Assembly: GCA_007128005.1 (NCBI GenBank)
Contig: SKYF01000177.1
Span: 1-49,765 of the forward strand
From: Bdellovibrionales bacterium
Lineage (GTDB): Bacteria > Bdellovibrionota > Bdellovibrionia > Bdellovibrionales > UBA1609
DNA: 49,765 bases
Direction of reading: 5' to 3'
Shown: positions 34,489 to 42,469 of the stretch, piece after piece
Layout of the letters: each line of letters opens with the position of its first letter
Position numbering within the stretch: the first letter of the stretch is position 1
Notes under the pieces: generated by a model
What the model was told of the DNA's origin: nothing
The model's database searches: none
Seen by the model: only the letters and a program-made list of their open reading frames with translations
Translations under genes and position numbers: made by a program

Positions 34489-35184
34489 ATGCCCTTGGAA
34501 GAGAGATCCTATAGCGGAAAGTTCTTCAGACCTCGGCCTGAAGTTCTCGCCGACCCTCAAGACCAGCTGTTTTTAGTCGCAACTCCTTGGGGCCCAAGAA
34601 GTACAGCAAAAAAAACCATTCAGGTGATTCAGGATCACTTCTTATCCAGTTTAGAGGACCAAGAGGCCACATCCCCTTTTCCCACTCTCAGTTGCCTGTC
34701 AGCAGCCGAGAACAACCTGAGAACCTCATTACAAATAGCTAATCAAAATATTTACCGAGAAGACAACCGCAATGAATACACTGCCGGTGTTGAGCTGTTT
34801 GCAGCCACCCTCAAGGGCAATGAACTCATCTGGGCTCAGGTGGGCCAGCCCGCAGTTTTTTTAAGTCGTCCCAACAGCCCTCTTGTTCCCCTTAACACTC
34901 CTATCGATATGACCACCGACTTCGCCCATAAAAAAAACTCTCTTCACCCTCTCCCTCAGACCCTTTTGGGCATCGACCCATCAGTCAACTTGACCTCTCA
35001 GTCTGTCCGCCTTCACTTAGGGGACGAGATCCTGCTTCTATCCCGGAGTACATTACCCCCAAGTCTGTTTTCGCTCTCTGAGTCCGATCGATCAGTGGAT
35101 GCCGTCAGTCGGGTTTTGGCAAAATCCGATTCAGAAATGCCTTTTTGGATTGGAAAAATTCACTTTGAGAGTGTTCTGAGTTGA
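34489..35184 (+). CDS. PP2C-like pseudophosphatase
   Basis: A 231-residue protein placed 11 bases after the last FHA gene with GGAGG before its ATG. Its strand pattern follows PP2C phosphatases: LFLVATPWGPRSTAKKTIQVIQDHF (where active members have DGMGGxxxGExAS), EYTAGVELFAATLKGNELIWAQVGQPAVFL (family: GTTxxxxxxxxxxLxxxxVGDSRxYL) and LGDEILLLSRSTLPPSLFS (family: GDxxLLCSDGLxD). Each metal-binding Asp is replaced (WG, GQP, RST), so it should be inactive. The homology is drawn by eye from conserved spacing. It may bind phosphoproteins or a partner, for example as a counterpart to the FHA readers. Confidence 0.6.
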   Translation: MPLEERSYSGKFFRPRPEVLADPQDQLFLVATPWGPRSTAKKTIQVIQDHFLSSLEDQEATSPFPTLSCLSAAENNLRTSLQIANQNIYREDNRNEYTAGVELFAATLKGNELIWAQVGQPAVFLSRPNSPLVPLNTPIDMTTDFAHKKNSLHPLPQTLLGIDPSVNLTSQSVRLHLGDEILLLSRSTLPPSLFSLSESDRSVDAVSRVLAKSDSEMPFWIGKIHFESVLS

Positions 35185-35193
35185 TTTCTAAGC

Positions 35194-37029
35194 CTAGCGT
35201 TTAGAGCGGCTCAACACCCGATTTCGAGCGATTGCGGCGTACCTGCGCCTTTCAGGCAAGGCCAGATAGAGATCGACTAGATTCGGCCCTCTAAGAACAT
35301 TTAAGTCAACGTCCCAATTTAAAAAATTGGCAAAACTCATTTCTGCAACTTTTCTTTGCAACTTGAAGTTTAAGTATCCGCGCAAAAAGACTTCCTGTAA
35401 AATCAGTTTTTTTTGAGCGTCTTCCTCCATCACCCAAGCTAAGAGATCAATAAATAGGCGATCTTCACACTCCTGATGGGTCGGACGTCTTTTTGGAGCT
35501 TGATCCACATCCAGCCAAATGGCACAGCCTTTAAGAAGAAACCCTTTTAACTCCTGACCCAAATTTCTTTTTGCGACATACCTCCAAGAGGATTCAACAA
35601 AGTCTTTCCCAGTAACAAAGTACTCCCAGTCTCTTTGTCTTAAAGCCAAATCGGCTCTCCAACCTAGAATCTGACTGTCCCAGGGCCTATCCTCCATCAG
35701 GCTTTCAATTTTATCAATTCGGTCAAAAGGGTCAGATCTGCCCTCGGGCCAAATAGAAGCCGATATCTCAATTTTTTGGAGGGTGCTAAAATCTAGACTC
35801 ATCCACGGCTCAAATCCCTTATCTTCAAAGAACTTTTCTGCCTCTTGAATAATTTGAGAGACCCGAGGCTCATCTACGTTCAGTGGCATGACCTCCATTC
35901 GATCCAGCAGGGAATTATAAATTTTTAGCGGTTCCTCATATAATATAAGAATCTCTCCGGATCTCAGAGCAAATCTAGTAGAACCAAACTCGCGCCATTG
36001 AGGCCATGCGGACTCTAAAAGTATAAACCGATCTGGATCCCAATCTACCTGGGGTCTGATCAGGGTGTTTTTCAAACTCACAACCTCTAAAGAGCGGAGG
36101 GGGGGCTGTGGACCTACAGCCTTAACAAAATCATACAAGGTTGCGCCCACATCTACTAAGGACACATTGCGATCGATCTTCCACTCCAAGCCTGGTTCTC
36201 TGCGGCGTTGGGCTGGTTTCACAAAAAGTGCAACTCTAGCCTCTGAAGAATAAAGAGAGTAAGGTGGGAGCTCCCCTGGGCGCCTTGGCCCCTCACTCCC
36301 ACCATTCAGACCCATAAGTACAACATGGGTTTTGTGCCATCTCTTTTTCCTTTTCAACCCCTCTACCAGGCCCAATAGAGCGTCACTAATTTCAATAAGT
36401 TGCCCCTGAGAGGACCTTTCTCGAGCCAGCCCAGATGCGGAATACGTAGGGACATCGGGAAACTGTAAGTCGGTCAAATGAAGAACTGAAAAGAAGGGGT
36501 CATTCCCGACCTCCCTGTCTAACCAGGATAAGAACAAGCGCGTCGTTTGGGATGCCTGCCTGTAAAGCCGACTCAGATCAATCCGCAAGTTATCCTCAAA
36601 GAGTTCAAAGCCCTGGCTTAATCCGGATCTTCGCCAGATAGGAGGACCTCCCGCGAAAAAAGCTGTGCGATAGCCTCTCTCAACGGCCTCCTCTGCCACC
36701 GTCTTCACCTGGTTGGAGAGGTGTTGGTCTCCATTGTGCCAGACGTTGTGTTCGTGAGGATAACGAGCTGTCAATACAGAGGCTAATGCGGCCTGACTCT
36801 GGGTTGACGGGGTAAAGGTATGGGTAAAGCGCACAGCTTCGTCACAAAAAATCTGCAATCCTTCCATCTCCTGAGCCAAGTGGGGGTTTAAACCACAGGA
36901 AAGGAGATCAGCTGACAGATTCTCAACAGCAATAACCAACACAGAGGAAGTAGGTGAAGACCTCCATCCGCAGCCCGACAACAGGGCCAGGCAAAGAGTC
37001 CCCCAAAATACACTCTTAAAATAAAACAA
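35194..37029 (-). CDS. Sulfatase/alkaline phosphatase-fold lipoprotein, probably inactive
   Basis: A 611-residue predicted lipoprotein (lipobox LLSGC, Cys at about 20) starting at TTG 37029 with GGAG upstream. The fold is indicated by TPSTQSQAALASVLTARYPHEHNVW (normally CxPSRxxLLTGxxPxxHG), GYRTAFFAGG, FFSVLHLTDLQFPD and DRNVSLVDVGATLYDFV. Metal-site residues are missing: the N-terminal DD is VENLSADLL and the usual SDHG is MGLNGGSEG. About 280 C-terminal residues are helical and unfamiliar. The FHA operon and TolQ/R genes flank it on the other strand. Hydrolysis is doubtful; carbohydrate binding is possible. Confidence 0.7.
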   Translation of the reverse strand: MFYFKSVFWGTLCLALLSGCGWRSSPTSSVLVIAVENLSADLLSCGLNPHLAQEMEGLQIFCDEAVRFTHTFTPSTQSQAALASVLTARYPHEHNVWHNGDQHLSNQVKTVAEEAVERGYRTAFFAGGPPIWRRSGLSQGFELFEDNLRIDLSRLYRQASQTTRLFLSWLDREVGNDPFFSVLHLTDLQFPDVPTYSASGLARERSSQGQLIEISDALLGLVEGLKRKKRWHKTHVVLMGLNGGSEGPRRPGELPPYSLYSSEARVALFVKPAQRRREPGLEWKIDRNVSLVDVGATLYDFVKAVGPQPPLRSLEVVSLKNTLIRPQVDWDPDRFILLESAWPQWREFGSTRFALRSGEILILYEEPLKIYNSLLDRMEVMPLNVDEPRVSQIIQEAEKFFEDKGFEPWMSLDFSTLQKIEISASIWPEGRSDPFDRIDKIESLMEDRPWDSQILGWRADLALRQRDWEYFVTGKDFVESSWRYVAKRNLGQELKGFLLKGCAIWLDVDQAPKRRPTHQECEDRLFIDLLAWVMEEDAQKKLILQEVFLRGYLNFKLQRKVAEMSFANFLNWDVDLNVLRGPNLVDLYLALPERRRYAAIARNRVLSRSKR

Positions 37030-37084
37030 CTGAGCTCCAATAAAAATTAACGCCTCCCAGCACCAGCTGACCTCAAATGATACC

Positions 37085-37114
37085 TTGACCCCTACTTTTA
37101 AGACCAGCGATAAT
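37085..37114 (+). promoter_or_regulatory. Sigma-70-like promoter of tolQ-tolR
   Basis: TTGACC and GATAAT lie 18 bases apart, about 37 bases before the tolQ start. The match is good at both hexamers. Confidence 0.55.
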
Positions 37115-37151
37115 TTTGAGGGTGGATTTTTACGTATAGAGGAGGCCTTCC

Positions 37152-37790
37152 ATGCTCACAGAACGCCTGTACATAATTGCAGATCTAGGACACGATATCA
37201 CCCTGTGGATTCTAATAGGTTTAAGTGTGTTCAGCATCGCGTTTATGCTCGAACGTTGGCTCGTACTGCGCTCTGTAAAAAAAAATAGCCTTAAAGTCAG
37301 TTCGCGCCTCAGAGAATCCCTTCAGGCCAATAGCCTCAGTGAAATTGAAGACCTCAGCCGAGATCGAGAGACATTGGAGGGCAGGGCCTTAAACTATGGC
37401 TTGCGTCATGCTCGGGAGCACGGCTCTGAAGGCCTGGAGGAAATCTTTAATTCCTATGCAAATATGGAGCGACCCTACTTGGAAAAGTATCTTAGCTTTC
37501 TCGCCACCGTGGGTTCAAACGCCCCCTTTATAGGTCTGCTTGGCACGGTCTTTGGAATCATGGATGCTTTCAGGGCCTTGGCAGTCACTCAAGGTGATCC
37601 GGCAGCCGTGATGATTGGAATCTCTAAAGCGCTTATCGCCACTGCAGTAGGGCTGATGGTCGCCATCCCTGCAGTGATCTCCTATAACTATTTTCAGCGT
37701 CAGGTAAAATCTATCTTACAGAGCCTTGAGAGTGTCCGTGACATCTGCTTGGCCTATGCAAAAACCTATCGGCGGGGGGAGAGCTCCTAA
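37152..37790 (+). CDS. tolQ: TolQ/ExbB/MotA-family proton-channel subunit
   Basis: A 212-residue inner-membrane protein with an N-terminal helix (LWILIGLSVFSIAFMLERWL), a cytoplasmic loop and the conserved helix pair (LATVGSNAPFIGLLGTVFGIMDAF and ISKALIATAVGLMVAIPAVISYNYF). These are the family signatures for proton-driven energy transduction. The start follows GAGGAGG. It overlaps its TolR partner by one base. No TolA, TolB, Pal or TonB accompanies it. Relatives of this pair power gliding in Myxococcus (AglR/Q/S), so a gliding or cell-envelope role is as plausible as Tol function. Confidence 0.93.
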   Translation: MLTERLYIIADLGHDITLWILIGLSVFSIAFMLERWLVLRSVKKNSLKVSSRLRESLQANSLSEIEDLSRDRETLEGRALNYGLRHAREHGSEGLEEIFNSYANMERPYLEKYLSFLATVGSNAPFIGLLGTVFGIMDAFRALAVTQGDPAAVMIGISKALIATAVGLMVAIPAVISYNYFQRQVKSILQSLESVRDICLAYAKTYRRGESS

Positions 37791-38200
37791 TGGCCGCAAA
37801 GATTTCGGGCGACGATGAGCCCATATCGGACATCAATATTGTCCCCTTTGTGGACATTATTCTTGTCGTACTCATTATTTTTATGATCACGACCCCCTTT
37901 ATCATGCAGTCTCATATAAAAATTGACCTCCCTCAAGCGGCCAGTGGAGAAGATGGAACTCCAAGTGAATTCAATATCTCAGTGGCCTCAGATGGACGCA
38001 TTCTCCTGAACGGAGAGGTCAGCGACTTGCAAAGGGTCAATGCCAAATCCCAGGAGCTCAGTCAAACCAACCCTGAAGTGCAAGCCATCATCGCCGCGGA
38101 TCGAGAGGTCCCCCATGGACAAGTTGTCGAAGTTATCGATGCGGTGAAAACTGGTGGTGTCAAACGCTTTGCTATCACCATAGACCGCAAGCGCCAATAG
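37790..38200 (+). CDS. tolR: TolR/ExbD-family protein
   Basis: A 136-residue partner of the TolQ-like protein: a short cytoplasmic N terminus, one TM helix with the key proton-carrying Asp (NIVPFVDIILVVLIIFMI), and a periplasmic domain (FNISVASDGRILLNGEVSD, VQAIIAADREVPHGQVVEVIDAVKTGGVKRFAI) of the ExbD type. It is coupled by a one-base overlap. No third energy-transducing protein is nearby. Confidence 0.93.
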   Translation: MAAKISGDDEPISDINIVPFVDIILVVLIIFMITTPFIMQSHIKIDLPQAASGEDGTPSEFNISVASDGRILLNGEVSDLQRVNAKSQELSQTNPEVQAIIAADREVPHGQVVEVIDAVKTGGVKRFAITIDRKRQ

Positions 38201-38282
38201 ACCTTTAAAAAAAGTCAAAAATCAACAACAGCCCTCTAGACCTTTGGCCGACCCCTTTCCTGACAAGCAACAGGGGGAGCCA

Positions 38283-39527
38283 ATGGCAGATCTAAAAGAA
38301 CGGGGCCCAAGGGCCCAACAACGACTCAATTTGGGACAAATCTCTGATTCTCAGCTGAGCCTGCGAGTTGCGCGCAGCCGACAGGAGATGGAGGAAGCCT
38401 ATAAATTGTGCTTCGAAGCCTATGCACAAAAAGGCTACACCAGTAGGGTTGAGGAGGCTCTTGGCATGAGATTTAGCATCTACAATGCCTTGCCCACCAC
38501 CCTCACACTGATTGCCCAAGATGAAGGTAAAGTTGTCGGCACTCTCACTCACATTGTTTACTCCAGCCTTGGCCTCCCAACAGGAAAGATCTTTGACCTC
38601 CAGCACCTCTTACGACGCAGCCCCTACCTCTGCGAGGCCTCGGCCTTGGCTGTGGCTGATTCTCATCAAGGTCATGGAGGCCATGTCCTATTTCATCTTA
38701 TTCGTAACTACTTTGCTCTGTGCGAGGAATCCCAGGCGCTAGACCAATTGATTATCAGCATCAATCCCAGCCACAAGTCCTTCTACGAAAATATTCTTCT
38801 CTTTGATCGACTTGCAGAAGGCTGCCTCAAAAATGATTATGACTTTGTCTGTGGAGCTCCCGCCCTTGGAATGCAAATGCCCCTAGGGGAACTGCGAGGG
38901 CGAGTCCACCAGAAGTACGCTCACTTACCCAAAAAAGAAAATCTGTTTCATTTTCTCTTTGGTGGGACACTTTATAGTGAACGCCCATTCGTCCAAGATG
39001 GCTCTGCCAGCCCTCTTGTCATTGATACTCCAACGATGACTCCCGAAGACCTCTACCACTTCTTTGCTCAACTGAGATCAGATCTTGTTTTGAGTCTAAA
39101 GGAGCAGCACCAGTATTTCATACGTAGCAGCTATAACTTTCAAAATTATCAGAGTGTTTTTGATGAACTTGGACTATTAAAACCAAAACTCAGGCGCCAG
39201 TTACATAGATTTACCACCAACATACCCATCTTTTTCCTACTTACAGGACAGATCACCCAAGTTCGTAACGCCTCCCGTAGCCACCTTGCTGTCAAGAGAA
39301 CCAAGAGACTTGATGATTTCCCCCATTCTGGATTCACAAGAGCATTCATTGATCTGGGATCAAGGGGTCCAGTTGAACTCAACCTTAAACTGACCCAGTC
39401 CACTGAGCGAGATCTCGTCTTTGAGATCAAGAACCATAGCTCGGCCTGGGAGGCCTTTATGGATAAGACCGAAGCAATGTACTTGCCTTCTAAACGAGAA
39501 GGGCTCTACAATCTGAAAGTAGCATGA
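38283..39527 (+). CDS. FeeM-like GNAT acyltransferase with C-terminal PilZ-like region
   Basis: A 414-residue protein; I use ATG 38283 (behind GGGGGAG), not TTG 38244. Residues 25-185 resemble the N-acyl amino-acid synthase FeeM/acyl-homoserine-lactone-synthase-like GNAT fold: RVARSRQEMEEAYKLCFEAY, LGLPTGKIFDLQHLL, EASALAVADSHQGHGGHVLF, and ISINPSHKSFYENILLFDRLAE. Such enzymes join acyl chains from acyl-ACP to amino acids. The rest ends with a region that recalls PilZ (RRQLHRFTTNIPIFFLL then RNASRSHLAV), a c-di-GMP binding fold, but this is weak. It overlaps the AraC gene by four bases. Confidence 0.6.
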   Translation: MADLKERGPRAQQRLNLGQISDSQLSLRVARSRQEMEEAYKLCFEAYAQKGYTSRVEEALGMRFSIYNALPTTLTLIAQDEGKVVGTLTHIVYSSLGLPTGKIFDLQHLLRRSPYLCEASALAVADSHQGHGGHVLFHLIRNYFALCEESQALDQLIISINPSHKSFYENILLFDRLAEGCLKNDYDFVCGAPALGMQMPLGELRGRVHQKYAHLPKKENLFHFLFGGTLYSERPFVQDGSASPLVIDTPTMTPEDLYHFFAQLRSDLVLSLKEQHQYFIRSSYNFQNYQSVFDELGLLKPKLRRQLHRFTTNIPIFFLLTGQITQVRNASRSHLAVKRTKRLDDFPHSGFTRAFIDLGSRGPVELNLKLTQSTERDLVFEIKNHSSAWEAFMDKTEAMYLPSKREGLYNLKVA

Positions 39528-40306
39528 TCGATAGACAACTCTCCAATCTAAAGCCCTTGGTCGTGGACACGGCCACCTATAGCTCGCGCTACTATCGAAT
39601 TTCCTCTGATTTATTATTCATGCAGCGATCCCATTTTTGGCAGTCTCCTGCCTCTGAAATTGATGCTTTTCCTGACCTATGGACTCTCACTTTTTGTGAT
39701 TTTGAGCCGGGGCAGGTGGCTTTAAGAGCCAGGGGTAAAGTCCTTCCCCTTATAGGAAAAAACATTGTTTTTATCCCCAAGTTTAACCTGGTGGAATGGA
39801 TTCTTGGGACCGGTCATCTCAACTGGTCCTGTATACTTTCAAAAAATGACCCACCTACGACTGCCCCTCGGACAGCCTGTGTTTTTCCCTGGCCGAAAAA
39901 TCTGGACATCCTCAATCCCACTGATGTCCTCAACTGGCTGCAAAACGCCAACGCCCTCCTTCCCATTGATAAAATGGACAAGAGCTCTGTGGTGGCTGAA
40001 AGGACAAAGCAAGAGATCGACCAGAACTTTAAACAGAGTTTTAAGATTGGAGATGTAGCTAAAAAGCTCGGTTACCATCACTCCGTGATGGACAGAGAGT
40101 TTAAGTCCTGTTTTGGCATCAGCCCACTCACCTATCGCAACCGTCTGAGGGTCTTTGAGGCCCAAAGTCTTCTGTTATTTCAGTCATTGGATGTCAGTCA
40201 AACAGCTCAAACTGTGGGGTTTTGCGACTCCAGCCAATTGAGTCACCACTACAGAAGCCTCATAAAAGCCTCTCCGTCGCTGTTTAGGCCACTTAAGACT
40301 GACTAA
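39524..40306 (+). CDS. AraC-family transcriptional regulator
   Basis: A 260-residue protein with a C-terminal double helix-turn-helix of the AraC/XylS type (FKIGDVAKKLGYHHSVMDREFKSCFGISPLTYRNRLRVFEAQSLLLF then DVSQTAQTVGFCDSSQLSHHYRSLIKASPSLFR). The N-terminal half has a cupin-like pattern and would bind an effector. Its ATG overlaps the acyltransferase stop (ATGA), so both proteins are made together. The natural reading is that the regulator answers to the product of that enzyme, but nothing in the sequence proves it. Confidence 0.85.
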   Translation: MIDRQLSNLKPLVVDTATYSSRYYRISSDLLFMQRSHFWQSPASEIDAFPDLWTLTFCDFEPGQVALRARGKVLPLIGKNIVFIPKFNLVEWILGTGHLNWSCILSKNDPPTTAPRTACVFPWPKNLDILNPTDVLNWLQNANALLPIDKMDKSSVVAERTKQEIDQNFKQSFKIGDVAKKLGYHHSVMDREFKSCFGISPLTYRNRLRVFEAQSLLLFQSLDVSQTAQTVGFCDSSQLSHHYRSLIKASPSLFRPLKTD

Positions 40307-40318
40307 AGATCCTTTTGC

Positions 40319-41497
40319 TTAAGCTCCGCTCTCCACTGCAATCTTGCCCATTGGATTTCTCAACACTTGGTCTGTTTTCTCCACTCGGCTGAGTCTTTCA
40401 TAGGGAAGAACTCTGCTGTTAAAAAGGGCAAAAAGCTCCTGGTCGAATTTGCTGGGGACAGATTGAGCGCTCAGAAGAACCAACTCAGCCCCCCGCCTCG
40501 AACAGGGCCTTGCCACAACTGCAAGCTCAGACTTTAAAGAACTCTCCTTTTCCAAGAGCAGCTCCTCCAAACACAGGTTCAACCGCATCAGGTTCACAAG
40601 CTCTCCACTGACTTTGATGGTCTGTTTCAGTCGACCCACAAAGCTCATCCGATCTTGAGACCAGAACTTGACTTGATCCTCGGTCTGATACCAGCTGTTC
40701 TGCTTGGGGTCCTGGGCAACAGGTGGCAGGGAACTCGCCAAGTCCACCTCCAGCTGAACTGTTAGGAGACTTGAGGACTTGATCTTCAAAACACTCTGTT
40801 CCGTTAACTCCCACTCCATATGTGACAGCCTCTTAAAAACTGGCAGACTGGAGTTGGCTTGAGCTCTCTCAATCCCTAAGGAGCTGAGCTCTGCTGTAGC
40901 CACCTGAGAGGCCGCCTCTGTCATTCCATAGCTGGGCAAAAGGGGCCAACCCAAGGCTCTGGCTCTCTTATAGAGACTCTCTCCTAGGGCTCCCCCTCCA
41001 ACCAGGACTGCTCTCAAACTATCAGGGGCTTGGCACCCCCCCTTCACCAAATCATAGACTTGAGTGGGAACAAGGGAAGTCAAGCTGACCCTATGATCTT
41101 GAAGGGCCTGAACAAAGCCCCGAGTCTCCCAAGGCCCTGGCCACAAAAAGGCCTGCACTCCGGACACCAAATAACTGCGGGCAAAAATGGACAGCCCTCC
41201 CACATGAAACAATGGCAGAGGACAGAGCCAGAGATCCTTTGACTGCACCTCAAGATGCCTATTGACGGCTTGAGCGGAGACTAAGAAAGCCTGACGAGAT
41301 AGGCCTACCAGTTTATAGACGCTTGGCCGAGTGGTACCTGAAGTGGCCAGCCATATCAGCTCTGGCCAAATCCTTCTCTGCTCTTCACTTCTCTCTGCGA
41401 TCTGCTCGCGAAGCTTGAGAGGCCAGTTGGGATTCAGCAAAAGGTGAGACCCCTTGCCCTCCCAGTCGACTGTGGGTGTTGTCAGAGAGGACCTCAT
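40319..41497 (-). CDS. menE: o-Succinylbenzoate-CoA ligase
   Basis: A 392-residue acyl-adenylating ligase that activates o-succinylbenzoate with CoA in menaquinone synthesis. The ANL-family motifs are WLATSGTT (A3, though followed by RPSVYK, not GKPK), CPLPLFHVGG, LRAVLVGGGAL, LLPSYGMTEAASQVA (A5) and the C-terminal catalytic Lys in LRNPMGKIAVES. The N-terminal 50 residues are shorter than in many homologues. Its ATG overlaps the menC stop by four bases. Last gene of the men operon. Confidence 0.9.
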   Translation of the reverse strand: MRSSLTTPTVDWEGKGSHLLLNPNWPLKLREQIAERSEEQRRIWPELIWLATSGTTRPSVYKLVGLSRQAFLVSAQAVNRHLEVQSKDLWLCPLPLFHVGGLSIFARSYLVSGVQAFLWPGPWETRGFVQALQDHRVSLTSLVPTQVYDLVKGGCQAPDSLRAVLVGGGALGESLYKRARALGWPLLPSYGMTEAASQVATAELSSLGIERAQANSSLPVFKRLSHMEWELTEQSVLKIKSSSLLTVQLEVDLASSLPPVAQDPKQNSWYQTEDQVKFWSQDRMSFVGRLKQTIKVSGELVNLMRLNLCLEELLLEKESSLKSELAVVARPCSRRGAELVLLSAQSVPSKFDQELFALFNSRVLPYERLSRVEKTDQVLRNPMGKIAVESGA

Positions 41498-42459
41498 AGG
41501 ACCTCTACTTCCTTCCAGTTCCGTGCCTTTAGCTGAGATTCAAAACCCAGCCCTCCACCCTCAACTTCCACATGAGCTTGAGGGCCCTGATAGGAAATGC
41601 TCTCTGAAAACTCATCTGGCTGATAAAAATCTTTGGTTTGCAGACCACAGACCTCATCGCTTGTAAACTTCTGTGCCTGCAGCATAGCGTAGACCTGCCC
41701 CAGAGGATGGTCCAAGTTGGTGGTGGTGATCACTCTTTGTACTCCCGAGCTCTTTCTGGCCCAGTCCATGTCTCCGACCAAAGGCTTCCAGATGCGGATC
41801 TTTGCCTGTCTTAAAACCTCAAAATCAATCTGTCGGTCTGCTGCCACAGGAGCCCACCCTTCCATCTCCATCCAAGACTCCAAAGTGGCATCACTGATGG
41901 GGTCTTCAATAAAGTCAATCCAGGGTTCTAAAATGGCCTGGAAGTCTCTCCACCAATTTATAAATTGGGTGGCTGAGTGAAAGCTTCCATTAAAGTCCAA
42001 GCGAAGACGCTGATGAGGACTCAGACTCCCTAACCACAACTCGAGAGTGTCCCTCACCTCTCTTTGATTCTCAGCCCGAAGTTTGATTTTCAAGTGACTA
42101 TAGCCAAGCCCATCTAGATCCGAGCCCGGCACAGGGTTGAGAATATGACTGAGAGGGATCATATGGTTCAGATTGAGTAAGCTCTGTTGATGAGTCCGGC
42201 CCAGGGCGTCTTCTTTGGCCATATCGAGAGCTCTTTGTACCAGAGGCTCGGGGGAACGAAAGCCTGCTGACAAAGAGGGGAGCAGCTCCCTTAGGCCTGG
42301 CTCTCCAAGCTCCGGCCATGACTGCAAGCAGCCATAACCCATATCCAGGCTGCTTTCACAAAACTCACAGCGCAAAAGCAGCCCTTCTACCTCTGTCAAA
42401 TTTCCTGCAGCGCTCTTCAAAACGTAGGGGCTCACCCAGAGTCGCCGCAGCTGACTCAT
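41494..42459 (-). CDS. menC: o-Succinylbenzoate synthase
   Basis: A 321-residue enolase-superfamily enzyme that dehydrates SHCHC to o-succinylbenzoate. The active-site set is visible: KIKL (catalytic Lys), LDFNGS (metal Asp), FIEDPI (metal Glu/Asp), ADRQ (third metal ligand) and WKPLVGD (second Lys). Overall identity to known MenC cannot be measured here, but motif order plus position between menA and menE make the call firm. The start ATG 42459 lies 10 bases after the menA stop, with TAGG upstream. Confidence 0.92.
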   Translation of the reverse strand: MSQLRRLWVSPYVLKSAAGNLTEVEGLLLRCEFCESSLDMGYGCLQSWPELGEPGLRELLPSLSAGFRSPEPLVQRALDMAKEDALGRTHQQSLLNLNHMIPLSHILNPVPGSDLDGLGYSHLKIKLRAENQREVRDTLELWLGSLSPHQRLRLDFNGSFHSATQFINWWRDFQAILEPWIDFIEDPISDATLESWMEMEGWAPVAADRQIDFEVLRQAKIRIWKPLVGDMDWARKSSGVQRVITTTNLDHPLGQVYAMLQAQKFTSDEVCGLQTKDFYQPDEFSESISYQGPQAHVEVEGGGLGFESQLKARNWKEVEVL

Positions 42460-42469
42460 GATAACCTAC

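Noticed and set aside
28655-35184. Complete Tad pilus or hit-locus equivalent
   Set aside because: Only TadC is present; no ATPase, pilin, secretin or TadB in the window, so no full system is claimed.
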